Shown here piece after piece: positions 27,101 through 35,327 of a DNA stretch of 64,000 nt. The notes beneath the pieces are model-generated. The model ran no database searches. It had not been told where the DNA came from and saw only the letters and a list, made by a program, of their open reading frames with translations. This DNA is from JALZOC01 sp035758845 (lineage in GTDB: Bacteria > Acidobacteriota > Vicinamibacteria > Vicinamibacterales > 2-12-FULL-66-21): contig DASTVZ010000104.1 of assembly GCA_035758845.1 (NCBI GenBank), positions 7,915-71,914 on the forward strand. The letters run 5' to 3'. The position numbers and the translations under genes were made by a program. Every line of letters begins with the position of its first letter. Positions within the stretch are counted from its first letter, which is position 1.

Positions 27101-27205
27101 CAACACCTCGCCGGCGGGACTTCTAACCAGACCGGCGATTGCCGGCTGGGCGGATGCGGCTGTCGGGCCGCCGACGAGCAAGGCGACGACCACGAACGCC
27201 TTCAA
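24161..27205 (-). CDS. TonB-dependent receptor with carboxypeptidase-regulatory-like N-domain
   Basis: The 1014-residue outer-membrane protein has a Sec signal (VVVALLVGGPTAASAQ), a CarboxypepD_reg-like domain (about 22-105, IAGLVRSPAGEVLPGVLVEA, GRYRIEDLRPGTYKVRF), a plug (VTAETPLVDVHAPRSEV onward) and a long beta barrel ending in KFTLGIDF. It takes up a large ligand such as a glycan or siderophore using TonB energy. The start is TTG with GGGGAGG 8 bases upstream. It is the first gene of a unit with a histidine kinase and two response regulators, so it may be both uptake and signal route. Confidence 0.9.
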   Translation of the reverse strand: MKAFVVVALLVGGPTAASAQPAIAGLVRSPAGEVLPGVLVEASSPALIETTRSVVTDGNGRYRIEDLRPGTYKVRFTLAGWTPFEQNGIELSGSLTATVNAQLGVLGLTDAITVTAETPLVDVHAPRSEVTLSGEVVKSVPTIRTYNALVGLIPGVVTNVNDVITSTQTTSFPIHGGRTNEGRLLLDGLNVGSPPSGNSATSYVVDVGDAQEVTFAAGGLGEAETAGLLMNIIPKAGGNTTTGSFFASGTGERLQSNNLTPELERQGLVSTPLRKVYDFSGTLGGPIARNRVWYFVNGHTGGNTKPSANVYYNLHAGDPAKWLYAPDPARREYSDRTFENASARVTWQVTPRNKIGAFWDAQTLCRTCSGATPGLAEPPRITPEAVGVLGRPLHVTQATWVSPVNNTLLLEAAFGGTYFGVGNFEREPNPTRDLIRVAEQCASGCALNGNIPGLVYRSQDFSVAHTGSYLWKGSASYVTGTHSLKIGYQHTFMTDDRTWMTNNQNLTYRFNNGQPNQLTQSISPWVNNARAAWDGVFVQEQWTHDRVTLQGALRFDRARSWFPAQTEGPSRFLPTAILIPETRGVDSYKDITPRLGAAVDLFGDGRTALKVNFGKYLEGVGISGNYANTNPSLRMPQTTSVFGTAGVTRSWIDANSNFAPDCDLINPAAQDLRSSGGDLCGVMSNTDFGKNILTNAFDPGVLNGWGVRPSDWTFAASLEHQIFARASASVTYTRRSFHQFFAVDNVLLTPADFTSFSVTAPLDPRLPGGGGYTIDGLYDVVPDKAGQVSNLVTDSANYGRWSQYFNGIDVGFNVRGERFTIAAGTSTGQTVADNCNVRAHLPELSTTTTGTSTFGAGLNNSGVTPLSPYCHVAYGVLTQFKGLSSYLVPKIEVQLAATYQSKPGVMVAANYAIPNDVVAPSLGRNLSGNAQNVTVNLVPAGTMYGDRLNELDLRIAKVLKIGGPRSTLGLEVYNALNSSAVLAHNTAYVPNGPWLQPMAVMTPRLFKFTLGIDF

Positions 27206-27250
27206 GCGAATGCCTCCCCGGCCAAGATGCGATGCGGTGGGCCTTGATCT

Positions 27251-27318
27251 TGTCAGATTGGGAGCCCCTAGTAAAGGTTCCGCGCCTGCCTGTCAGTTTT
27301 GCCAGTCGACCCTGTCAG
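27251..27318. promoter_or_regulatory. Three TGTCAG repeats in the divergent promoter region
   Basis: TGTCAG occurs at 27251, 27291 and 27313, with spacings of 40 and 22 bases, close to whole helical turns. The region lies between the TonB-receptor operon and the AraC-type gene, where the NarL regulator, the AraC-type protein or the sigma-54 activator could bind. Hexamer repeats can occur by chance, so this is weak evidence. Confidence 0.3.
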
Positions 27319-27364
27319 ATCCATCAGTTCTCGCGGTTTTGCGTGAGTCATACGGTATTCAGCC

Positions 27365-27802
27365 ATGGGACACAACCCGAGAACGCCTACTCAAACCTCC
27401 GGAGCGACGAGAGCGCGCCGTGAGACCGTCGAACGAGTCGAAGCGTACCTTCGCGCGCATATCGATTTGCCGATGCGCGTCTCCACACTCAGTCGCATCG
27501 CCCGTATCAGCGAACGAGGCCTTCGTGACGCGTTCTATTGTGTCCATGGCATGAGTCCTAAACAGTGGATGGTGGCGGAGCGGTTGAAGCACGTGCACAG
27601 CATCTTGAGCGGCAGCGAGTCGGCGTCCATCAGTGTCACCGGCGCCGCGACCAGGTACGGGTTCTACGAACTTGGACGCTTCGCCGCCACCTACAAGGAA
27701 GCTTTCGGGGAAGTCCCCTCGGAAACGCTCCGCAGCGCGATGCGGAGATCGGCCGAAACCATCGCGCAGAGGAAGGGGCACACCGATGTTTGCACGAGGT
27801 AG
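27365..27802 (+). CDS. AraC-type DNA-binding protein (HTH domain only)
   Basis: The 145-residue protein is essentially the double helix-turn-helix of AraC regulators (VERVEAYLRAHIDLPMRVST, LSRIARISERGLRDAFY, ATRYGFYELGRFAATYKEAF). No ligand-binding domain is present, so it may respond through a partner. It overlaps the sigma-54 activator gene by 17 bases and is probably co-transcribed with it. It starts about 160 bases from the divergent TonB-receptor gene. Confidence 0.85.
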   Translation: MGHNPRTPTQTSGATRARRETVERVEAYLRAHIDLPMRVSTLSRIARISERGLRDAFYCVHGMSPKQWMVAERLKHVHSILSGSESASISVTGAATRYGFYELGRFAATYKEAFGEVPSETLRSAMRRSAETIAQRKGHTDVCTR

Positions 27803-28850
27803 CGAACTCATGGTCAACGATTCGTCCGATCGGATGCCCTGGGGCGCGTCCGCTCGCACGTTCCCCCGCATGCACGACATGTCGGCGCGGAAGACGACCG
27901 ATGTGCGGCCCCCGGCCACGAGTGAAAGCGTTTGGGAGTCGCCGGCAATTCGACGCGCGCTGCAGCAGGCCGAACAGGTTGCCCCGCTGCCTTCGACGGT
28001 GCTCCTGCTCGGAGAAACCGGTGTGGGAAAGGAAGTCCTGGCCAACACGATTCACGAGTTGAGTCCACGCCGTCATCGCCCGATGATTCGCGTGAGCTGC
28101 GCCGCGATCCCGACCACGCTGATCGAAAGCGAACTATTCGGCCACGAGCGCGGTGCCTACACCGGCGCGGTCGGCCGCCAGATCGGACGATTCGAGGCGG
28201 CGGACCAATCGACATTGTTTCTCGACGAGATCGGTGAATTATCGGCCGATGTGCAGGTCAAGCTGCTTCGAGTTCTTCAGGATCAGGTTATTGAACGGTT
28301 GGGGAGTACCCAGCCGGTCAAGGTTAACGTGCGGATCATCGCGGCGACCAACCGCGACCTCGAAAAGGCCGTCGCCGAAGGAAGATTCCGCGAAGACTTG
28401 TACTATCGGTTGAACGTGTTTCCGATCGAGATCCCGCCTCTCCGCGACCGGGTTGAAGACGTTGGTCCACTGGCGTGGCAGTGCGTTCGCGAATTCTCGA
28501 AGTCCCTCGACAAGTCGATTGAGTCGATTTCCGTTGAATCGATCCGGGAGATGGAGCGCTATCACTGGCCTGGCAACGTGCGCGAGCTGCGAAATGTGAT
28601 CGAACGCGCGGTCATCCTCGCCAAGGGTCCGCAGTTGACGATCGCGATGCCGCAACCGAGGCCGTCGCCGCGCTTCCAGCCGTCACTGACTCTCAGGAAT
28701 GTACAGATCGAACACATTCGCGCGACGCTCCAGAGTACGAACTGGCGGATCCGCGGCGCCGGTGGCGCAGCCGAACGACTCGGATTGAAGCCCACGACGC
28801 TCGAGACACGGATGGCGAAGCTGGGAGTCACCCGACCCGTGCAATCGTAG
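27786..28850 (+). CDS. Sigma-54-dependent transcriptional activator (AAA+ type)
   Basis: The 354-residue protein has a short N-terminus without a receiver or GAF domain, then an AAA+ module: Walker A GETGVGKE (about 76-83), the sigma-54 loop as GAYTGA (about 123-128, Tyr for the usual Phe), Walker B LFLDEIGE (about 144-151), RLNVFPIEIPPLRDR, and a C-terminal Fis-type helix-turn-helix (AAERLGLKPTTLETRMAKLG). The start is set at the ATG with AAGGGG upstream; an ATG 24 bases later is possible. It is not a classic NtrC-type regulator because it lacks a phospho-acceptor; it may be switched by the AraC-type protein. Confidence 0.88.
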   Translation: MFARGSELMVNDSSDRMPWGASARTFPRMHDMSARKTTDVRPPATSESVWESPAIRRALQQAEQVAPLPSTVLLLGETGVGKEVLANTIHELSPRRHRPMIRVSCAAIPTTLIESELFGHERGAYTGAVGRQIGRFEAADQSTLFLDEIGELSADVQVKLLRVLQDQVIERLGSTQPVKVNVRIIAATNRDLEKAVAEGRFREDLYYRLNVFPIEIPPLRDRVEDVGPLAWQCVREFSKSLDKSIESISVESIREMERYHWPGNVRELRNVIERAVILAKGPQLTIAMPQPRPSPRFQPSLTLRNVQIEHIRATLQSTNWRIRGAGGAAERLGLKPTTLETRMAKLGVTRPVQS

Positions 28851-29020
28851 GAACCCGCTGCTCGCGCCGACCAGGAAAAAAGTGTAAGCCGGCGTCAAAA
28901 GCTGCTACGGCGGCCGCCCCATCGGAAGGGGGGGACGGCGCGATAACCCCTGCCGTTCCAGCGTTTATAAATCCCAGTTCAACCTGCCCGGCCGGCATTG
29001 AAATTGACCATGCCACCGGA

Positions 29021-29524
29021 ATGCCTCCAGGTCAGGTCCAAGCCTGCCTTCGCGCTGCGATGGCCGCTGTTCTGAGTGTCGCAGCGGTACCAGCAGTCGC
29101 GACGGCTCAGCAGGTTGTCCCCGTAGCGGATCGCGCTAGAGGAGCCGAACAGGTCGTCGTCGGACGTGTCTCTTCGGTGACACCGGTCTGGCGCGAGAAC
29201 GACTTCGGCGATCGACTGATCGTTTCCGTCCTCCACGTGATCGTCGACGAAAGTTTGAAGGGATCGTCGCAACCAGCGATCGACGTCGAGGTCGAAGGGG
29301 GCACGATCGGCAGCCTCACGCTTCGCGTTTCGGATCTCGACACGTTTGTGACCGGCGATCGCGCGGTCTTTTATGTCCAGCACAATCGCCGAGGTGGACT
29401 GATTCCGCACCGAAGAGGACTTGGACTGCAGAAGCTTGATAATGCCGGGCGCGTCCGTGGAAGCGGCATGACGCTCGATCAGGTCCGTCGGGAAGTTCGC
29501 GCAGGAGCGTCGCGCCAGCCGTGA
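29021..29524 (+). CDS. Secreted protein of unknown function, upstream of matrixin gene
   Basis: The 167-residue protein has a signal peptide (MAAVLSVAAVPAVATAQQ, from an internal Met at residue 14) and a beta-rich domain (VVVGRVSSVTPVWRENDFG, GDRLIVSVLHVIVDESLKG). I recognise the general look of domains paired with secreted proteases in this lineage but cannot name it. It overlaps the metalloprotease gene by 4 bases (GTGA), so the two are coupled; it could be a chaperone or inhibitor of the protease. The start codon is uncertain: an in-frame ATG at 29060 (MAAVL) gives a tighter signal peptide. Confidence 0.6.
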   Translation: MPPGQVQACLRAAMAAVLSVAAVPAVATAQQVVPVADRARGAEQVVVGRVSSVTPVWRENDFGDRLIVSVLHVIVDESLKGSSQPAIDVEVEGGTIGSLTLRVSDLDTFVTGDRAVFYVQHNRRGGLIPHRRGLGLQKLDNAGRVRGSGMTLDQVRREVRAGASRQP

Positions 29525-30159
29525 AAATCAAACCGCTTCTCGCAACCGTCACAGCGTCGATCGCGATCGCGACGATCACGCCCGGCCGTGTCGGCGCGTA
29601 CGGCGTCCTTGGCTACAGTTGGCAGCAGCCAGTGGTTCCGTACTACATCAATACCGCGAACATGGACGTGGCAACGACGGCGATCGAGCCAGCGATCCGA
29701 ACCGCCGCCACGGCGTGGCCGCAGCAGTCAGGCGCATCGTTCGCATTCGCTTTTGCCGGGTTCAGTACGCAGGCAACGAATACCAACGACGGCATCAACC
29801 TGATCATGTTCCGGAATGCGTCGAGCGGCTCCGCCCTGGCCACGACCTATAGCTGGTTCTCAGGGACACGAATGATCGATGCCGACATCGTGTTCTGGGA
29901 CGCGAACTTTCTGTTCTTCACCGGATCGAGCGGCTGCTCGGGAGGCTTCTACATCGAAGACGTCGCGACGCACGAATTCGGACACGCGCTCGGACTCGGG
30001 CACTCGGCCGTGGCCACCGCGACGATGTATCCCTCGATCTCGACGTGCAGTCAGCAGGCGCGGTCACTCGATGCGGATGACATCGCTGGTGTCCTCTCGC
30101 TATATCCGTCGACAGCGATGGCGCCAACTCCACCAACCGGATTGCGGGTTATCAAGTAG
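29521..30159 (+). CDS. Secreted matrixin (M10-type) zinc metallopeptidase
   Basis: The 212-residue protein starts at GTG with a signal-like stretch (VTASIAIATITPG). It has the zinc-binding HEFGHALGLGHS (HExxHxxGxxH, about 150-161) and a Met-turn-type ATMYP. Length and layout match small bacterial matrixins without a long pro-domain. It is translated from a codon overlapping the previous gene's stop, so both are made together. The 3' end overlaps the opposite ligase gene by 8 bases. Confidence 0.9.
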   Translation: MKIKPLLATVTASIAIATITPGRVGAYGVLGYSWQQPVVPYYINTANMDVATTAIEPAIRTAATAWPQQSGASFAFAFAGFSTQATNTNDGINLIMFRNASSGSALATTYSWFSGTRMIDADIVFWDANFLFFTGSSGCSGGFYIEDVATHEFGHALGLGHSAVATATMYPSISTCSQQARSLDADDIAGVLSLYPSTAMAPTPPTGLRVIK

Positions 30160-31714
30160 CTGACTGCACCAGCTCTCGCAACTTGTACCGCTGCAGTTTC
30201 CCCGTCGCCGTCGTCGGCAGCGAGTCGACGAACTCGATCCAGCGAGGCCGCTTGTACGCGGCCAGCCGCTCCGTTGCGAACTGCTGCAGCTCCGCCGCGA
30301 GTTCGCCCCCCGGATCCGGCACCTTTGCTACGACAAACGCGACTGGCTTGATCAAACCATCGCGGTCGGCGCGACCGGTTACGCCACAAGCCCGGACGGA
30401 CGCATGTTCGAGCAGCGCATGCTCCAGTTCGATCGGGCTGACCCAGATCCCTCCGACTTTCAACATGTCGTCGGAACGTCCAGCAAACCAGAAGAATCCA
30501 TCCTCGTCGTGATAGTAGTGATCGCCAGTGCGAATCCAGTGACCGGCGATGGTTTCCTTCGTCTGTTCGTGACGATTCCAGTAATACGCACACGTCGAAT
30601 CACCGCGAATCAGCAAGTTGCCAATCTCGCCGACGGCGACTGGCATTTCGTTGTCGTCCACGAGTCTGGCTTCATACCCCGGCACGAGCACACCGCTCGA
30701 GCCAGGACGGATCTGGTTCGCCGTGTTTGAAATAAAGATGTGCAGCACCTCGGTCGATCCGATCCCGTCGAGGATCTCCAGGTCGAATCGTTCCTTGAAC
30801 CGCTTGAAGACGGCAGCCGGAAGCGCCTCGCCAGCCGACACCGCGAATCGAATGCTCGACAGGTCGAACTCGCGATTGGTGTCGTGGTGCGCCAGCATCA
30901 TCGCGTAATGCGTCGGAACGGAGAAGAAGAGCGTCGGACGATACTGCTCGATCACTTGATACACGGCCTGCGGACTCGTCGGTCCGGGCGAAAGGATACT
31001 CGTCGCACCCACGGAGAAGGGAAAGTACATCGCGTTGCCAAGACCGTAGGCAAAGAACAGCCTGGCGACGCTGAAGCAGCGGTCCGCGGATCTAATGCCC
31101 AGCACGCCACGCGCGTAGTTGTCAGCACAGACGACCATATCGTGCTGCAGGTGGACACAGGCTTTCGGCCGGCCCGTGCTGCCGGAGGAATACAGCCAGA
31201 ACGCGGGTGCGTCGCGACTCGTTGACTCGGCTATGAGATCAGGTGACGCCGCCTCGATCAGATCATCGAACGCAATCGTTTCATCGTCTTGATCCGCGTC
31301 GGCGACGACGACGTGTTGGACCCACGGGCATCGGCGCAGCGCGTCGGCCACACGCGAGCGGAGCGACGCGCTCAAAACCATCACGCGCGCACGTGAATCG
31401 TTCAGGACGTACTCGTAATCAGCGGCGGTCCATAGGGTATTGGTGGGAATTGGGACGGCGCCGATCTTGATCGCGCCGAAGAAGCTGTACACCATCTCCG
31501 GGGAATCAAGCATCAACAGGACGACACGCTCTTCGGGACGAACCCCCAGTTCGTGCCGAAACGCGGAGCCTATGCGATTGACGTTCTCATGCAGGGTCGA
31601 GTACGAGATGTATCGTTCTCCGCACTCAATCGCAATCGCATCGCCACGACCTTCGGTTAAATGCCGATCGACAAAATACGTGGCAGCATTGAAAACACCA
31701 GGGCGCGTTGACAT
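30152..31714 (-). CDS. Benzoate-CoA ligase-like acyl-CoA synthetase (AMP-binding)
   Basis: The 520-residue ANL-family enzyme shows the P-loop-like LYSSGSTGRPK (about 172-182), SAGEALPAAVFKRFK, GIGSTEVLHIF, WIRTGDHYYHDEDGFFWFAG and TTATGKLQRYKLRELV (catalytic Lys near the end). The overall pattern is closest to benzoate and hydroxybenzoate CoA ligases, which activate aromatic acids to acyl-CoA via an adenylate. The start is MSTRPGVFN. It lies downstream of a hairpin after the PQQ genes and is convergent with the matrixin gene. No ring-cleavage genes are nearby, so the substrate is only inferred. Confidence 0.82.
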   Translation of the reverse strand: MSTRPGVFNAATYFVDRHLTEGRGDAIAIECGERYISYSTLHENVNRIGSAFRHELGVRPEERVVLLMLDSPEMVYSFFGAIKIGAVPIPTNTLWTAADYEYVLNDSRARVMVLSASLRSRVADALRRCPWVQHVVVADADQDDETIAFDDLIEAASPDLIAESTSRDAPAFWLYSSGSTGRPKACVHLQHDMVVCADNYARGVLGIRSADRCFSVARLFFAYGLGNAMYFPFSVGATSILSPGPTSPQAVYQVIEQYRPTLFFSVPTHYAMMLAHHDTNREFDLSSIRFAVSAGEALPAAVFKRFKERFDLEILDGIGSTEVLHIFISNTANQIRPGSSGVLVPGYEARLVDDNEMPVAVGEIGNLLIRGDSTCAYYWNRHEQTKETIAGHWIRTGDHYYHDEDGFFWFAGRSDDMLKVGGIWVSPIELEHALLEHASVRACGVTGRADRDGLIKPVAFVVAKVPDPGGELAAELQQFATERLAAYKRPRWIEFVDSLPTTATGKLQRYKLRELVQSAT

Positions 31715-31727
31715 TCCTACCCCACGC

Positions 31728-31758
31728 TTCCGCCTTGGCGCGAGGCGCCAAGGCGGAA
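31728..31758. terminator. Perfect 14-bp hairpin, loop GAG
   Basis: TTCCGCCTTGGCGC and GCGCCAAGGCGGAA pair perfectly around GAG. The hairpin lies between two minus-strand genes, downstream of the first PQQ-propeller gene. It has no U-run and the CGCCAAGGCGG word resembles dispersed REP-like palindromes, so it may be a repeat element and not a terminator. Confidence 0.55.
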
Positions 31759-31793
31759 CCTCGCCGGAGCCTTGGCGTAGACGGGCGACTCGA

Positions 31794-33608
31794 TCACTGG
31801 CCGGTTGTTGGACGGCGCTCGTCGTTGAACCCGAACGCGTAGAGCGTTCCGTCGTGGGTTCCGACGTACACCTGTCCGCCGTTGCTCCAAAAACTCCCGG
31901 GCGAGGCAAAATCTGTCATCGCCGTCCCGCTGTTCCAAAAGCGTTTTCCGGTGGCCCCATCGTACGCATGGAGCACGGCGGCAGTGCCCCGACCGGTTGG
32001 CGTTGTCGGGGCGCCCGACGCGAGAGTGAACACAACGCCGTTTACGATGAGTGGCGTCCCTGGCGCTGACAAGTTGTGAGAAACCCAGGCTGGTTCGAGC
32101 GAAACCAAACCGCCAGCATCGGACAGTTTCGTCGCGACCACTGCTCCGGCCGAAACCGGACCATTGGTCGGCGAGAGTCCTGCCGCCAATGCGCCTGAGA
32201 CTGGAACCAGGATCCATGTCGATCCTATCGCCGATGCCGCGGATGTCGCGCCCGCGGGTGGTGCGGCCGCGCCGGAGACGGCAGACTGCTGCCAGGCCGC
32301 GAGCGCATCGGCGTTAACCGAACCTCCCTTCGCGACGAACGGCTTCGACACGAACAACGCCGTCGAGTGATTCTGTCCACCAAGCGACGCGACGTCGAGC
32401 AGCACCACGCGTCCATCTTTCGTTGCCGCTGCAACGACTTGCTTGCCGTTGTGTTCGATGATCGTCGGACCGGTCACAAACTCAGTGGTTGGTTGTGTGA
32501 ACCAGTCCTTCACCGTCAGTGTCTTCGGATCGAGCGCGACGATGGCATTTGCTTTCCCGTCTCCGCTCGCCCGTCCGGCGCCGATCGATGCGATGAGTGT
32601 GTTATCAGAAGTGAACGCCACGGCCCCGACCACCGGGCCGCCGTTTGTTTTCCAGGACACCACCGGTTTCGTCTCGCTATCGAGATCGATCGCCCACACT
32701 CCGCTTGGCACGCCGGCGCATTCTCCTATCGTCGCGGCATACAACGTGGTGCCGACCGCAATGGGGGCAGACCAGCGCGCGTTGGCAGGAAGGAATGCCG
32801 CCGGCCGCTGAATGTCCTTGCCCGACGGGAGACCGACGACGTGCAACATGCCGTCGCTGGAAATCACATAGGCAACACCGGATGGTCGAAACAACATACC
32901 GAAGCCGCCGCCCTGTTCGACTGGCGGCGCGCCCGGAATCCGATCGACCTGTTGACCGCCGCGCCCGCCGCCGGGTGCGGGCGGTCCGCCGCCGCGAGCG
33001 GCGCCCGGGGCGCCACCCGCGCCGCGTGCGCCTGCCCCACCGTCGCCCGCCCGACCGGGTCCCGCCCCGCGTCCTTCGAGCGGCACACCTTCACCAGGCT
33101 CTCCCAGAAGACTGCGGTAACCGACCGCACCACGACCGAAACTCAATCCTGCAGAACCCGCGGTTGCGGACGCGTCAAGTCGAACGATACGAGTCGCAGC
33201 CGATGCGATACCGCCGGGGCACTGCGGCGTCGCCGCCGGCATCACGGCGTCGAAATGCCTCTGCCAGACGACGTAGCCTGTATCGTTGTCGATCGCGTAC
33301 ACGTTGTTTGAGCTGCCTGCGACAATCGTCATCGGCACGAACAACGTCACGCCTGCTGCGCTCACGCCCTGAGCGAGACCGTTCAATCCGCGCGGCTGGT
33401 TATCGAGCTTGGATTTCCACTGACGGTCGAACCCGGGCTTCGACATTGTCGCCACAGACACTTTGTCGTCAACGCGGATCCACGATGTCCGCTGCGCGTC
33501 GGCGAACGCGGTGAGCCATTGCGAGCCGCCGCGACCGGGTTGCGTGAACACGACGCCGCCCACCAGGACGATCGCGGGAATTGCAGCCAGACCGACTCGT
33601 TTTCTCAT
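31794..33608 (-). CDS. PQQ-binding-like beta-propeller protein, secreted
   Basis: The 604-residue protein has a signal segment (AAIPAIVLVGGVVFTQ) and repeated propeller motifs (NVYAIDNDTGYVVWQRHFD, GVWAIDLDSETKPVVSWKTN, VLHAYDGATGKRFWNSG). A Gly/Arg/Pro-rich segment lies at about 185-235. It resembles quinoprotein dehydrogenase or BamB-like propellers, but residues for PQQ catalysis cannot be confirmed. Its ATG overlaps the stop of the upstream propeller gene (ATGA), so they form one unit. Confidence 0.8.
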   Translation of the reverse strand: MRKRVGLAAIPAIVLVGGVVFTQPGRGGSQWLTAFADAQRTSWIRVDDKVSVATMSKPGFDRQWKSKLDNQPRGLNGLAQGVSAAGVTLFVPMTIVAGSSNNVYAIDNDTGYVVWQRHFDAVMPAATPQCPGGIASAATRIVRLDASATAGSAGLSFGRGAVGYRSLLGEPGEGVPLEGRGAGPGRAGDGGAGARGAGGAPGAARGGGPPAPGGGRGGQQVDRIPGAPPVEQGGGFGMLFRPSGVAYVISSDGMLHVVGLPSGKDIQRPAAFLPANARWSAPIAVGTTLYAATIGECAGVPSGVWAIDLDSETKPVVSWKTNGGPVVGAVAFTSDNTLIASIGAGRASGDGKANAIVALDPKTLTVKDWFTQPTTEFVTGPTIIEHNGKQVVAAATKDGRVVLLDVASLGGQNHSTALFVSKPFVAKGGSVNADALAAWQQSAVSGAAAPPAGATSAASAIGSTWILVPVSGALAAGLSPTNGPVSAGAVVATKLSDAGGLVSLEPAWVSHNLSAPGTPLIVNGVVFTLASGAPTTPTGRGTAAVLHAYDGATGKRFWNSGTAMTDFASPGSFWSNGGQVYVGTHDGTLYAFGFNDERRPTTGQ

Positions 33609-35179
33609 TTCGCCACACCAAAGCAATAAAGGGTGCCGTCGAACGTTGCGATGTAGGCACGTCCATTTGCGACGGTCAGACCGCTGAAGTGGTTCCAGGA
33701 TTCGATCTGAGTGCCGCTCGACCAGAGCTCCTTCCCTGTCTGCGCGTCGAGCGCGTATAGCGCGGCGCGACGTGAGGTTGGAATCCGCCGCGCCGGTCCT
33801 GAGCTGAGGCCGCCGCCATACACCGAGCCGCCGGGTTCGTTCCAGCCGCGATCGGGCATCACTTGCGTCGCGTCTTCGCCGGCCGCATAGGCGAACACGA
33901 CGCCATTGGCGATGACCGCCTCTTCAGCGAGATCCATGTCGCGCGAGAGCCATGCCGCGGTCAGCTGCCATTTGCCAGCGCGCTCTTCGAGCTTGAACGC
34001 CGCAACCCCGCCGCCTTTGGGCCGCGCATGTTCGATCGGCGCCTTGAACTGCGTGCTCACGGGCCCCCAGAACGGTACGAGGACCCACTGCGCATTCTTT
34101 TCGTCCTGCCACGCGCTCAGCGCGCCCCAGACGCCGCGCGCGTCAAACGCCTGCGCGTCATTGCAGATCAAGGGGGTGGTATGCAGGCTGCTCCGATGAT
34201 CCTCGCCGCCGAGTGCCTCACGATCCAGTAACCACAGTCGGCATTCCTTGCTCGTGCCGACGAGAAACTTGCGATTTCGATAGTCGAACGCGACCGGCGT
34301 GGTATTGACATCGAGATCCCGTCGCCACAACCAGTTCGCGTTGGGCGCAGCGAAGTAATCGGCGAGTTGCAGCTGTTTCTTCTCGTCGAGTTTGACGCCG
34401 ACGATGCCGTTGCCAAGACGCTTGTTGACGGGATCGAACATCGCGTCGCCGGTGCCGAGATAAACGGTGCCGTCCGAAGCGATCGACGCACCGCGACGAC
34501 CCCACAGGCCGCCGCCCGCTGGAATGAAGGCGCTCGCGCGACGCGAGGCGAGGTCGTACGAATAGAACGCATTCGTCAGGCCGCCGCAGCCCTGAGCGGT
34601 CGCGGTGTAGATCACGCCGTTGTGCAGGTTGAGCGCGTACGGCTTGCCGCCCCCCGGGAGGAACTTCTCAGCCGGGACGACATCCTGACCGTCTGCCAGA
34701 TTGATCTGCCGCAGCCGCCCATCCCACGACACTGCATACACGGTGTACTTTCCCGGCGACGTCTCCGCTAGGGTCGGCACCGCGGTCTGACCGCCCGGAC
34801 ACAACGTATCGTTCGTCCCCCCAGGATTCGCGAGGGTGCTGTCGAAGTGACGGTGCCAGATCTGACGGCCGGTCGCTACGTCTATGCCAAACAGATCGTC
34901 GGAGACACCGGCGACCACCGCCAGTTCGCGAGTGCCCTGCGCCGTCGTCACGCGCTCGGCCACGAGCGGCGCAAACAGGTTGTGCATCGCGCGCGGCGTG
35001 CTTTCGAGCTTCAATTTCCATTGCAGCTTCGTGCTGCCCACGTTGCCGGGAGTGAATATCTTCTCGTCGCGCACCCAGCCAGTTCGCCCGTTGTCGACGC
35101 CCTCGGTCAAAAAGTCCACTGCTCCAGTGGTCACGGACGACAGAAGCAGAAGGACAACTCCAATCCTGACGATTCGCAT
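33605..35179 (-). CDS. PQQ-binding-like beta-propeller protein, secreted
   Basis: The 524-residue protein has a signal (IVRIGVVLLLLSSVTTGA) and propeller blades (GRTGWVRDEKIFTPGNVGST, DVATGRQIWHRHFDST, GTLYCFGVAK). It is a distinct paralogue of the following gene: both start with a run of GRTGW/RTSWIR-type residues and end in YCFG/YAFGF. The two overlap by four bases. They may form one periplasmic sensor or dehydrogenase complex (inference). The start is set at the ATG before the signal peptide; no strong ribosome-binding site is visible. Confidence 0.8.
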   Translation of the reverse strand: MRIVRIGVVLLLLSSVTTGAVDFLTEGVDNGRTGWVRDEKIFTPGNVGSTKLQWKLKLESTPRAMHNLFAPLVAERVTTAQGTRELAVVAGVSDDLFGIDVATGRQIWHRHFDSTLANPGGTNDTLCPGGQTAVPTLAETSPGKYTVYAVSWDGRLRQINLADGQDVVPAEKFLPGGGKPYALNLHNGVIYTATAQGCGGLTNAFYSYDLASRRASAFIPAGGGLWGRRGASIASDGTVYLGTGDAMFDPVNKRLGNGIVGVKLDEKKQLQLADYFAAPNANWLWRRDLDVNTTPVAFDYRNRKFLVGTSKECRLWLLDREALGGEDHRSSLHTTPLICNDAQAFDARGVWGALSAWQDEKNAQWVLVPFWGPVSTQFKAPIEHARPKGGGVAAFKLEERAGKWQLTAAWLSRDMDLAEEAVIANGVVFAYAAGEDATQVMPDRGWNEPGGSVYGGGLSSGPARRIPTSRRAALYALDAQTGKELWSSGTQIESWNHFSGLTVANGRAYIATFDGTLYCFGVAK

Positions 35180-35327
35180 GTCTAGTGACCTACTTGTTGA
35201 GGAGAGACGGAAATCATACGCATCGGGCGGGCAGGCGACAAGACGTTCCGCGAGAGGCAGCAACGAGGCGTATTTCCCCCACTTCAGTCTAGCTCCGGCG
35301 CTGTGGAGCCAAGTGAGATTGCCACCG

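Noticed and set aside
28851..29020. Possible structured leader or riboswitch upstream of the matrixin pair
   Set aside because: The region folds into ordinary GC-rich hairpins, but no known riboswitch consensus is visible.
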